Shown here one piece after another: positions 34,575 to 45,388 of a stretch of 64,000 bases of DNA. Location: the NCBI GenBank assembly GCA_001632425.1, contig KV425557.1, positions 248,001 to 312,000 on the forward strand. Reading direction: 5' to 3'. The position numbers and the translations under genes were made by a program. Numbering within the stretch: position 1 is the stretch's first letter; every line of letters begins with the position of its first letter. Source of the stretch: Neolentinus lepideus HHB14362 ss-1. Lineage: Eukaryota; Basidiomycota; Agaricomycetes; Gloeophyllales; Gloeophyllaceae. Below the pieces are notes generated by a model. It ran no database searches. It was not told the DNA's origin and worked only from the letters and a program-made list of their open reading frames with translations.

Positions 34575-37500
34575 CTTACCGAAGGAAGCGCGTTCGGACA
34601 GCGACAGACACAGGTTCACTTGCTTTCAGATAAAATACCAACATAATTAGGAACTATCGGGTGGGCGCATACACGGGAGCAGAGATAGGCTGGGAAGAGA
34701 CCAATTTATACACCTTATCTTGCGTCGAAAGCGTTGTCGAAGTCGAGAAGTAACGTAGCATTAAGACCTTTCAGAGACAGCGCTGTTGATGCGGAATGAG
34801 GATGAATGGTGAAGCAGGACCAGGGGCTATGAAGGTACAACTTCGGAGGACAGAGTCAAGAAGGGAGAGGATGGCGTGGTATTCGAGAGAAAAGATAAGA
34901 TGCGAGGCAGGCAAGAACAATACAGGAGATCGCGGGGTAAACTGAAGTGACGAACGCTTGAGCAATAGGACAAACTGCATGGGTCGAGGAGGGCGAAATG
35001 ACACAGGCAGAGACTTTGCGACCAGATGTTTCGAATGCTGACTCATGAAAAAGCTAGGAGACATTCTCCCACTTATGATTCGCTAGTATATCGGTCTAGA
35101 CGGTCCGCACTAAAAGAAGGCCAGTTGCCACACCAATCTCGGAAAGACTCCGGGACGCAGACAACATGACGACACAGCACAACCATGTGGTCAGAATATG
35201 GCAAAGATCTTCCAGGTCATGAGACAGCCTTGAGAGAATACGACACGGTCCTAGAGAGTACGACGCAACCGCTCGGATCCGGAGAGACTAGCAGCTTCGG
35301 TTCTTGATCTGATAAGTGAGCCACAGGGACGCAGAGTGTCCGAGATGTATGCGCACATAGAAGATAATGACGCATTGTTGACGAAGGTGTCGTATACCAT
35401 AGGAAAGAGGAAGAAGCGCAGCCGTTAAGGGCTATGTCGATACGAATACCGTTCGACAGACAGGAGCAGTGATGCTGTGTGATCTGACAACCCGATAGAT
35501 GAATATCTGAAGGGAGCATCCGGAGCAAGAGTTTCGCAACCAGGCCATCTATACGCTCCACTCAGGCATGGTGAAGGGGAAAATCCAAGTAACTGATCTT
35601 GACAATACCACACGACATGACGTACAAGAAAGACATCTCGAGCAGCGAGTTAGCAATTGATCATTCCAGTCGGACCGTACTGACGAGATGAGAGCATTAC
35701 GCAGCGTTGATCTTTACGACCATCGCCGCCCGGAACTTGAAAAGATCGCGCATACACGAACATCCCTGCGAGTTTTCTGCTTCATGCCGACTCGACAGGA
35801 TATGGCAATGATCTACCAAGCGGTTGAACAAGGTCAATTACCTTGAGCAAGTGACGTAAAAGTGTGGCGCACCTACCGAGGGACCGAGAAGATCCGGCCT
35901 TCAACAGTCGTCGCGGAAGGTAAGAGGCGACCGAGGCATATTAGCAAGAGCTGATATGTCGCAGGATCGTCAAGCTGTAGGGACGGACACCATTCCCATG
36001 TCGTAACGTATCCGAGTCTCCTGTCATTCATGGCGAATGCCGGCAACACGATATGTCGAATGTCTAACAGAAGTCTGAAATCAGTATGTCATAACTGGAA
36101 ATTGTACGCAGACGCAACGTACTCGTTGGCCACGTCGTTAGTAGGTAGGGATCACGGGTCCGAGGAACGCGGGGAGAGCGTTCAGTAAACCCTTTGATAT
36201 GTTACTCCACGCTGACAGGAAGAGTGTACTGGATAAGCGGTGAGGCTTTCCATATAATCATATTCGAACCAAATGGCTGGCGTCGTGGAGAGTACATAAT
36301 CCTCCGGCACAGAGAAATGTTCAGTGATGGTGTGATCTTGTTGATGTGCGAAGAGAGCGAGAGATAGGAACATATCCGAGCGTTGCGGAGTCGAAGGACT
36401 CATTTAGCCACCCCCACAAAGAAGACTCAATTCCAAATTACCCCGGACGAAGACGTGCCTTGCTGTGAAGGTTGATATATGTGGCAAGGATCCGAGCCCT
36501 TTGATTCTGTGACTTTTGTCTTTCGCTGAACGCCGTCTTGTACATAATTCCGCGGCCAAATGAGGCAGTCGTTGACGAGATGATAAATATCGGACCAGCG
36601 TGCTTTGTTCAAAATACATCCGCACTCGCTGGGTTGGGACCGTCCACGGCCGTCGACATCTGTGTAAGCTCGCCGAGCATGCGGAGGGGCGTAAATCCAA
36701 GTCCGACGCATAACGCACGTAAGAGAACGACAATAAAATTTATTGGACGCAAGTCGTTATGGCAGCAAGGAGGTCACAAGGTGTGGAGGCGATCAACGTT
36801 TAAGAGACAGAAAAACACGACCCTCCTGCTTTGGGAAGCTGCCGTCCGAGGACGCAAGTGTCCCGTGCCTGCCCGGCTGTTTGCGTTCAGCCATCAAGCT
36901 CTCTCTTGCCAAGCGCGGTATGATTCGGATAATCCGGTGCCTTTGCCCCTGCTCCTGCCCGCTCGACTCTGCAACCCATGATCTCTCCGGGACTGCCACG
37001 TACAATTTGGTCCGTTGACGGTCAACGGCGGATGCCATCTCTACAGGCGTTCCGACACCTATTTCTGAAAATATGTGCTACTGCATTGGCTAAACAGCGG
37101 CTTTTGCGCGCTGTGTCCTCGTCTCAAGATATCGATTCCGGTAATCTGGTAATCTGGGTTCAAGGGCCATTACCGTTCTTCATATGTTCCGCCGTCTGCA
37201 GCGCATATCATCCGAGGATGTCCGGCATTGGAATGGACATCGAGATGGCGATGACATTCCACTGTTCACATGCTCCCAATCGAGCCTGACTCGCTAGGAT
37301 TCGAAGACCGGGAGAAATGCACTTGCCACAGTAAGTGGCTGGATTTCATACTGAATTGCTCTCCAGAGCGAATCTACGGTGCATGCTATTGGACTTAAGG
37401 CAATGTAGTCATTGTATAGTGAGTGATCATCAGATTGTCTTCATTCTGTTGCTCCTCTTTCCGATTGGACCAGAGAGCCTGTGACCTTGCTGGTGCCTTA

Positions 37501-38393
37501 CCCATTGGTGTTGAATTGCGATAGAGTCCCCATATCGCCGGGCCATGTCTTAACGTCGGTCGCGGAATTATGTTTGCTAAGCTTGGACTGTCTGAACTTA
37601 GACGAGAGACACCTGATACACCGCTCGGAATACGCACATCTCTCACAATTTCATTCGCGGTCGTGTATATGCGTGTGTTTTTACGGAGATATCACGGACC
37701 TCTGTGCGTACACAAGTAGACTGGCATCTCCCGGCGTAGTTTGTATTTCGGGAACGTCAGGGAAGACACCAAAACAATGCTTTATTTTCTCCTATCTCTC
37801 GAGACGGCTTCCTGGCCGTCCCAAATAGAACAGAAAAGCGCCCGTGCCGGATCTCGTGAAGGGAAGCTAAGCTTCTCGAGCCTGTGACTACTGGGGTGCA
37901 GGATCGCTGGAGACTTGTGGTGTACAGGGCATTGGATCTTGTTAAATGCTCCAACACCACTTGACCGGTACCGTGTATATACTGTATATATCATGGAGCC
38001 TGATACGGAGTAGATTGTCGTCGAGCGAGTGGCTTGGAGCCCTATACGTGTTGCGGAGTCCGGTTATTCAGTTACTACGGTGCGAGTCATATGAAAAGGA
38101 TTAATCTTCGGTTAGCAAAGGGGGAGAGATTTAGTTTATGTAAAGATCTGGTCCTGAAAAATATCAGGAAAGACGGGGTCCAAACATTCCGTTAGCTGCT
38201 GTAATTAGGTTTTAGCTGAACGACCCCCAATTTGTGTCCCTCGCGGCCCGGAACAACTCTTCCCGAGCGAAAGAAGCAAGGCACTATAAAGAGCATGCCC
38301 AGTTGGCCTGCTGCAGCCAGATCGAATAGCCATCCTTACTTGTGCCACCAGTACTGTACCACTCTCATCGCAGTACTTGCACTTCTGTCCACA
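34575..38393. other. 3.8-kb region without a recognisable gene
   Basis: Between the amidase array and the small Pro/Ser-rich gene. The + strand holds several short coding-like stretches broken by stops. One at about 35320-35425 reads VSEMYAHIEDNDALLTKVSY. One at about 35690-35845 reads MRALRSVDLYDHRRPELEK. One at about 35955-36187 reads VVTYPSLLSFMANAGNTICR. On the minus strand a stretch near 36720-36610 reads ALCVGLGFTPLRMLGELTQ. I recognise no domain, terminal repeat or target-site duplication. It may be an unknown multi-exon gene or decayed sequence. Confidence 0.4.
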
Positions 38394-38996
38394 ATGTCGC
38401 ACCCCGTCCTCGGATCATTCGACCCCTTCGCCGTCCACCCATTCACCAGCAACAGAGGTCTTGCACCGCAACCACCCCAGCCCACGGGCTTCCCCGCACC
38501 CATCCCGACCGCTATGCTCGTACCTTCCGCGGCAGCACCGGTTTCTCCCTCTTCCACTCCGTCGTCCACACCGCCCTCGTCGCAGAACCCGCTGCACGCT
38601 CCTAGACCTCGCCGAGCGTACAGCCCAGCATCGTCTAACACTTCATCGCGCCAGCAGCAGCCCATCTTTGTCCCGTTCCGTCCGGAGCAGTCATCGCCAG
38701 ACCTCCCAGACATACTCATTAAGAAAAAGCCTGCGCACGGCTTTGGCTTTGGCTCGGAGCCATCGACCCCGCCGATAATGAAGAATAGTGACGCAAGGTC
38801 CAAGCATTGACTTTCATTTGCATGTGATTGTTGTTATACCCCGGCGATGACATCGTGCGTACCAACAGTTCATCTTCACCGCACTTTCCATAGACTAACA
38901 TTTGGTCTTGTCCTTTCAGAGCCATCGCCACCACCTCAGTCGGAGATGAAATCGGCAGAAGCTTATGATCTTCTATGCTCCAATTTGGAGTATTAG
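38394..38996 (+). CDS. small Pro/Ser-rich protein, unrecognised
   Basis: A first exon from the ATG at 38394 reads MSHPVLGSFDPFAVHPF and runs through Pro/Ser-rich low-complexity sequence to a DILIKKKPAHGFGFG motif. Unspliced, it stops at 38810. A donor at 38788 (A|GTGACG) and an acceptor at 38919 join it in frame to an exon ending SEMKSAEAYDLLCSNLEY at 38996, giving 156 residues. The second exon is more protein-like than the unspliced end, so I prefer it, although the donor is weak. No domain is recognised; mostly disordered. Confidence 0.5.
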
Positions 38997-39253
38997 ACTT
39001 GCGTGACGAGAATGCGGTGACCGCGGGGAGGAGATAAGACGAAATGAACCCAGTCTTTTGAGCGAGAAGTGGTCAAAACCTGTACTTGTACGGCATCTGG
39101 ATTCTTGGGACATTCTGCACGAGTTCATCACACACCTTATTTCATTGTCATTGTTTTCGTATCGATATGTTGTTCTGATTGTTACTATTTCTTACTAGCA
39201 TAGTCATAGTATCTTAACTCTGTACCATCATCACGTTCGAGACTAGTTTTAAT

Positions 39254-40404
39254 ATGTATTTGCCTACGTCAGATTCAGAAGTGCCTTCACTTCATACTTC
39301 TGTCATCCTGGCGCCTCCCGAACTTCCTAATGATAGCGCATACACCCACTGTTATTGCGAAGAGAACATCTACCTTTTAGCAACAGCATTTGCAGAGCGC
39401 AGTGACGTCAAAGATAGCTGGGAAATCTCCGTCGTATTCATATCGAACGCAGGAAAGACAGTGAGTTCATTTTGTCATGCAAGCGCATATGTAACTAGCC
39501 CTAACGCACAGCAATCTGATAGGTAGCTCTGTGGAACCAGAGCGCTCGCCAGGGTGTAGTGGTATGGGACTACCACGTCATCCTCGTTCTTCGCCCCTGG
39601 GCCTGGCTAGCCAAGGAAGAAAGCGCAGACCGAACTGAGAACAACGCGACCACTGCATCGTGGGTCTACGACTTCGACACGCAGCTGCTAAAGCCCTGTA
39701 CCGCCCAAGGTATGGACTCCCATGAATCCTAGGCGAAATGACCCTGAACAGCACGTTGCACTGACAGAATACATCGCAGGGACGTTTCCTTTCCACGACC
39801 AGCTTCCTGCAGAGTATCATAGGTAAGCAAGAGATAGCTTCCAAATAACAAGTGCCTCGTTATCGTCCATGATTGGCTCACTTGAATTCCCTTTAGCTTC
39901 TTCAGAGTCATACCGGCACCCACGTACCTGGACAACTTCGCATCCGATCGTTCGCACATGGTGCGCACATTTTCTCTAATCAGTCTCGTTCCCATGCGCA
40001 CGCACAACGCATCTCTCCAGTTTATGTTTATTTCATGAGAGATCTCATCTGTGTGGGTTTAGCTCCGCGTTCAGCCAAACGATGAGCATGTCGTCAGTAG
40101 TGAAGGAGGCCCAGGCCACAGTCATGAAAATCAGAAGGACAGCACCCTATCATTGGTCGAGGAGCTAGAGAACATCCGGTACATTTCGCCGCCACCCGGG
40201 TACCCTGCGATATGCGGTCCACGAGCGAAAGAGAAGGGCGTCAAGACAAATTTGATGGAAGCGTTTGTGCGCATGAGCACTAGGCCTGGGGCCGAAAGCA
40301 CGATAGAAGAGGTAGAGACGTACGGCCAGGTATTCGACCTAGAGGGCTTCCGCTCGTGGAGTCAGGAGGTACGTGGCGGCAGCCAGGTGCATGCAGCGCG
40401 ATGA
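39254..40404 (+). CDS. NTAQ1: protein N-terminal glutamine amidohydrolase (Ntaq1/WDYHV family)
   Basis: Converts N-terminal Gln of proteins to Glu, a tertiary destabilising residue that feeds the Arg/N-degron pathway in cytosol and nucleus. Five exons (39254-39460, 39523-39709, 39768-39822, 39897-39960, 40063-40404) give 284 residues. The family signature WDYHV is present. The Cys-His-Asp triad can be placed at Cys of HCYCEEN, His of WDYHVIL and Asp of WVYDFDT. FRVIPAPTYLDNFASDRSHM matches the conserved C-terminal block of the human enzyme. It is longer than the human protein (about 205 residues) because of insertions after the DYHV strand and in the C-terminal third (about residues 172-205). 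It lies 5' to 3' after the small Pro/Ser-rich gene. Confidence 0.9.
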
Positions 40405-41279
40405 TGGTCCCGGTCGTTGGTGATGCAACTTGCATGCTTACAAGCAAGGAGTCTTCAGGAGTGGGAAGGCTGAAGCTACGCCTGGATGACAATGTATGAT
40501 GACATGCAGATTCACCACATGTCTGACCAATGAAGAAGCGAAACATCCCAGCAGCAATCATTGAAATTACATTCCGAGCAAAGTAGACAAGGGTGGGTTT
40601 CATAAAACATGAGTCTAGAGCCGGTCGACGAGGGATGGAGATGAACCTTAGTCGTTCATTGATCCAGTTTCTCCGTGCGGACGACCAAGAGAGGATGGCC
40701 GTACCACGAGCGGCGAAAGAGCAAGGTCATGTGGGATGAGTGGTAATAGCTGATGAATGCCAATACAAAGACGTCTACAGATCTAGAACCAATAACCAAG
40801 AAGCCAAAAAAATCTCTAAGATGTGTCTAAACTAAAGAAAGTTTGAGCGTCTCTGGTTAACGTAATCAAAACATACGTACGTATGGGAGTTAGGACAGGT
40901 TGGTCACTTTCCTGATGATTACCAGCTACATTCACTTGCTATCCGTTAGCGCTTCAGCCCTTATGTGGACAATTTGGTAGAGGAAAAGTTCGCACCTACA
41001 CCGTTCGCGCTGCTCGGCGCAACATATTCTTGGAGGACAGTAAATAGTTCGCGAGCTGGTATTCCGTATCATTCCTGGCATCGTCGCGGAATCGTTCAAG
41101 GACCTCAGAGGGCAGCGCAAGGAGCGGATTTCGTTTGGAAAACGTGAAGTAATGGCACCACGACTCAATGAGCGGGAGGTCGGAGTCGGGTAACCAAATG
41201 CCCCAACGGTGCCGACTGAAGACGACACCAGCTACGGTTCAGAAGTTCACGTCAACTCATCCGGTACGAGTGATCACTG
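40405..41279. other. convergent intergenic region
   Basis: About 870 bp between the 3' ends of the Ntaq1 and F-box genes. An A-rich run lies at about 40800-40850. I see no gene in it. Confidence 0.4.
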
Positions 41280-42381
41280 TTACCCACTTATGAAGATACA
41301 GGTCCCTAGGGTTGAGCAAGCTTTTCCTAGTTTCGCTGCCGCCAAGTAATCTTCACAAAGGGTATAAAGCGTCGGTTCTGGACGGGTCTCATCTCCAACG
41401 GCAAGCTTGACTCGCTCAAGTTGCTTGAAGTTTGGCAAGACGTCTATTAAGGCGTTGACGAACAACTGGGGCAAGTTAATTACAACGACCTCCCATGGCA
41501 TAGAAGTGCGAAACTACGTACACCATACGCTCCGTCTGGAGATAGATCATCCGCAAGATTCGTGATGATAAGATTTTGTATTCCGGATAGATGATCTACA
41601 ATCGAGTGCAAGAAAGACTCGGACCAGTAGGGCAGTGTCGTTGCGAATGTCAAAAGCGGAGTTGTCCGACAAGCCAGCACTCGCATAGTCTCCTTGATGT
41701 GTCTATGGTCTGCACTGTCCCAGATCATGTTCACATGTTGTACGGGAGAATCTGGAACTAGGAATGGTATCGCGGAACTGCTGGAAACTAGGCGGGTTAG
41801 TTGAGGCAGGTTAACAGGTCGGTATGGATATTCGAGTGTCCTGCTAAAGGGATTACGAGTGAAGTAGAGGTGGGTTATGTGAGGATGGCGACGCATGAAC
41901 TTGACAGCATCATCATCGATGCTAAGATATTGGAATGCCTCAAGCTTTGGAAACGTGCACTTCCGCAAGATCGCTCCATACTCGGATTGGTCACTTGAAA
42001 TTCTGAGGACGTTTACATTAAAACAACCGCTTATAGCCTCCTCTAGGAGAGAATAGAAGGGCTTGAAACGTATATATGTGTTCCTAGCACAGCCCACAGT
42101 AAATACTGCTCGCAAACAGATGTCCATTGTGGCACTCACATCGTGATAGAGAGCAACTTCACGGACTCTGCCGCAAGAGGGTTGCCAGCAAGCGCCTTCA
42201 GAACTCCAATGAGGGTATCGGGTGACTCCATATCCAAGTGGCGGTATATGAAACGAGTTGCGATGGCGTTGAATAGCTTCGACACTAGAGCCAGAGCTAG
42301 ATAATCACCCTGGCACATTTCTATAACTGCCTCCACCAGTTCCACTGGGAGATTTCCAAAGTTTGCGCCTTTCCGATGCAT
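41280..42381 (-). CDS. F-box protein (SCF substrate-receptor type)
   Basis: Three exons (42381-42140, 42083-41522, 41465-41280) give 329 residues. The N-terminal F-box reads NLPVELVEAVIEMCQ, then DYLALALVSKLFNAIATRFI. It would bind Skp1 and place the protein in an SCF ubiquitin ligase. The rest has the leucine-rich, irregular helix-strand look of basidiomycete F-box proteins (PKLEAFQYLSIDDDAVKFM, then HITHLYFTRNP). No regular LRR count can be made. Such receptors form large, fast-evolving families in Agaricomycetes, so the substrate cannot be inferred. It diverges from the BTB gene across about 215 bp, a possible shared promoter. Confidence 0.8.
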
Positions 42382-42596
42382 TGAAGCCTAGTCTACCGGT
42401 CTTGAAGCTTGAAAGGACAGACGGAAACCGTAAGGACAGAGTCAACAGACTCAGATGAAACGACTGTGACGGTTGTGGTGAAACCTGTGTGACCTTCGGC
42501 GCTTTTGCAGCTCTTTGCAGTTGTCGCCCGACAACACTTCCCCGCGTCTTCGGTCTATGTTATCCTCTCAAAATTACTTGTAATTGTTACGACCTC

Positions 42597-44024
42597 ATGG
42601 ATTCTGTCACTTCATCTCACTCTCCTGCTCCTGGTTCCACTAACGGATATACTGGTCTGGAAAACGGGCCATACCCTGACTCTAATGGGGACTCCATGGC
42701 GTCCACGTCTTTTTCCAGTCAACCTGTGAATGGGTATTCACAGCAGTGCGTATAGACTGTCACCTACTGCATCTGAAAAATTCTTGTAGTTGTTGGTCAT
42801 GTGCGAATGAGACGCTTATTTCGTCGTTTGTACTAGGAACCCCTTCCAAGCGCACGACGATGCCATCGTACGGCATTTATACCACTCTGGGTTCCAATCT
42901 GGTGTACGTGTTTCGACGGTACGTGCTGGAGAGCACTTTACTCACCGAGCTAGGCTTGTCTTTCTGCAGAATTACGCAGACACGTTTCTGGTCAGTGGGA
43001 GGAAGGGATTATTCCTTCTCGAATGCATTTGACGACGCCTCTTGCAGCATGTCCTTGGGAGCGTCTACCGACTACACGCGATCATCCTATCACGATCACC
43101 CTACCTCGCACATTTGATGTCTACATCACCTCAGACATCACCTCATGCCATTTACGTCCAAGTAGAGCATGAGCCAGAGGTGTCTCAAGAGGTGAGTTGC
43201 GCGTACTTTGTTGATTAAAATAATCCGTAATATCCTCTGATGCACTCTTTGTCTAGGGCTTCGCTATAGGTGCGCAACGATGGTGCCGAAACCGATTCCT
43301 AAATTGTTCACGTGCATTCATGTAGCCCTTGGATACCTCTATTCCTCCGAGTCACTCGGCTTAATCAGATCAGAGAACGCAAGAGGCGTCCTTGCCGCTG
43401 CCTGCTTATTGGGAGGTATGGACGAGCTGTGCGCCTATGCCTACGATGTCTGTCGACAATCCATCACCGTCGACTCTATAAACGATTGGGTTGACTTCAT
43501 TGACTCACTGCGTTCACCATCTTTATCTGGCGTGTCCACACCAGTCGAGATGTCCCTCCCTTCTACGTCAATATTCGGGTTGTACGCACCAAGACTAAAA
43601 GATGATGTCGACAATTTCCTTACCATCACGCTACCGAACATCCTCGGCGTCAATGTGGCCAGTTCTCCTCCCCAACAGGAAGGCAGCAAGACTGGTCGTG
43701 ACACATTGTTGCACATCTATTCGCGTGTTCCCTTTGATTTCTTCAAGCGAGCAGTAGAGAGTCCGCAGTTCCAGATCGGTGAGAGCCCCGCACGGATGAA
43801 GAGAGTGGCCGGCTAATAATATGAATGCGCCCGCAGGTTCCGACCAGGCGAGGTTCAAATTCGCTAAAGAAGCGATTGAGATGAGGAAGCGAGGCATCGC
43901 TCGTGGTTCAGGATCAGAAGAAACAGTGGTTCTCGCGTTCGGTGGTACCAGCCATGGTGCCAGTGCGGTCCACGTTACTCGAAAAATGCGCAAGCGTCCG
44001 CTCTGGAAGGTCAACTCTCCTTGA
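42597..44024 (+). CDS. BTB/POZ-domain protein
   Basis: Seven exons (42597-42745, 42837-42903, 42970-42990, 43048-43191, 43257-43269, 43326-43778, 43837-44024) give 344 residues. Two are micro-exons, 21 nt (NYADTFL) and 13 nt. After a disordered Ser/Thr/Gly N-terminus the BTB fold is recognisable: AHDDAIVRHLYHSG, NYADTFL, YRLHAIILSRSPYLAHLMS, then VEHEPEVSQEGFAIALGYLY and ARGVLAAACLLGGMDELC. A BACK-like helical region and a C-terminal block KEAIEMRKRGIARGSGSEE follow, ending in RKMRKRPLWKVNS. BTB proteins often act as Cul3 adaptors; here that is only family inference. Fungal relatives with this C-terminus are uncharacterised to my knowledge. Confidence 0.8.
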
Positions 44025-44533
44025 AAAGACAACCAGTATCTCTGTGCTACTCTAATCGTGCATGCTTGTTATCTGTTGTTCTGCATTGCAACACTGCGTT
44101 GATATATTAGCTATAACACACGATATTATAATCCACGTGGCTACAGTTCCGGTAACTGCCAGAGCCTTATGTCCGACGGAAGCTCACAAAATTAAGTTCT
44201 GTCTACAACATGGCATTTAGCACCGGGAAATGCCTGTTTTTACCTTTTGGCGGGTTGACATCTTCGATGGTCTTCGCGATCATTAGGGGAGATTGCGGTT
44301 CGAGCGTTGTGTAGTCTTGAACCTTGACTCTCAGCCCTTCGAGCCATATGTTATCGCAAGCACGCATCGAATGAGGCGCATACCTAAGCGCTCATCAATA
44401 TTCATGACTTCCCAGGCCTGCACGAGTTAGCCAAATCACGGGAGCAGGGCAGTCTGCCGCAGAGGCCGTCGCATATCAAGGCCATGTTAGGGTTCGACGT
44501 TATTCACTACATGAGCCGTCGTTACTCTCTGCT
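44025..44533. other. intergenic between BTB and DUF6593-like genes
   Basis: About 510 bp in tandem arrangement. It holds the promoter of the next gene; no ORF or motif I can support. Confidence 0.35.
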
Positions 44534-45219
44534 ATGGCTGCGCCTTACAAACTGTACTTTACGGGACGCGACGACCCGAGGAACGGTTGTATCATGATCG
44601 GCGAGGACACAAAGCCGATATTCTTTCGTTTCGATACACCAGACCTGTTTATGGGCAGTGCTCGCACCACAGTACGTTCCGACTACATATAATTAATTAG
44701 TACGGCAGTCATAAAATGGTTTACATGTCAGGTAACTAAAGGGAATGGCGAGGCTGTCGCAATCTTTGACTGGATGAGCAGCAATCACCCTGGCTCAGCC
44801 ACTATCGGCCACCGACGAATCCCTATGATACGCCTCGTTATGACGGGGACAACCCCAAAGTGAGACTATTCTAAGGCCTGTTTCCCGTGTCATACTGAGC
44901 ACATGCTACTTGCAGTGGCTCGCGCGTGTTCGACTCGGGAAACGGTAAGATGTATGCTTGGAGGCGGCCCGGCAATGACTCGAATGCATATGATGTACGT
45001 TCAATTGAATTTCTTGACCACAATTTATCTACAGCCCATCATAAGTTATTAGCCCTACCGCAAGCCGTTACAATTGCAATATACCGACGATTCAACCAAT
45101 CGACACCTATAGGACCATCATATGCCTACATGCAATATACATTCGACGACGACATACTCTTACTAGACTCTCTTCTCGCACTGTCATTGAACCGCTGGAT
45201 CGATCTTCAAGGATTATGA
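44534..45219 (+). CDS. DUF6593-like small basidiomycete protein
   Basis: Four exons (44534-44671, 44732-44859, 44916-44994, 45046-45219) give 172 residues. The layout is a run of short strand-like segments (YKLYFTGRDD, IFFRFDTPDLFMGS, EAVAIFDW), then a GKMYAWRRPGNDSNAYD motif. It ends with a hydrophobic strand, IAIYRRF, and YTFDDDILLLDSLLALSLNR. This is the pattern of the fungal DUF6593 family, a tubby-like beta-barrel fold expanded in Agaricomycetes. No function is known. The acceptor of exon 4 could also lie slightly upstream, but only the AAG|TTATTAG site keeps the frame with exon 3. Confidence 0.65.
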
Positions 45220-45388
45220 TGATAATTTATTACGGACAATGTCTATGTTTTCATTAGTCCTTGACATTACATACCTACTTACAATACCATGTGCCCATGC
45301 GGACTACACATCTTTGTTACAAAGGCCAAGCAAATGCAGGGCAAGCTCCGTGAAAGATAACCAAGAATAAGGTCAGTAGAATAGGTGA

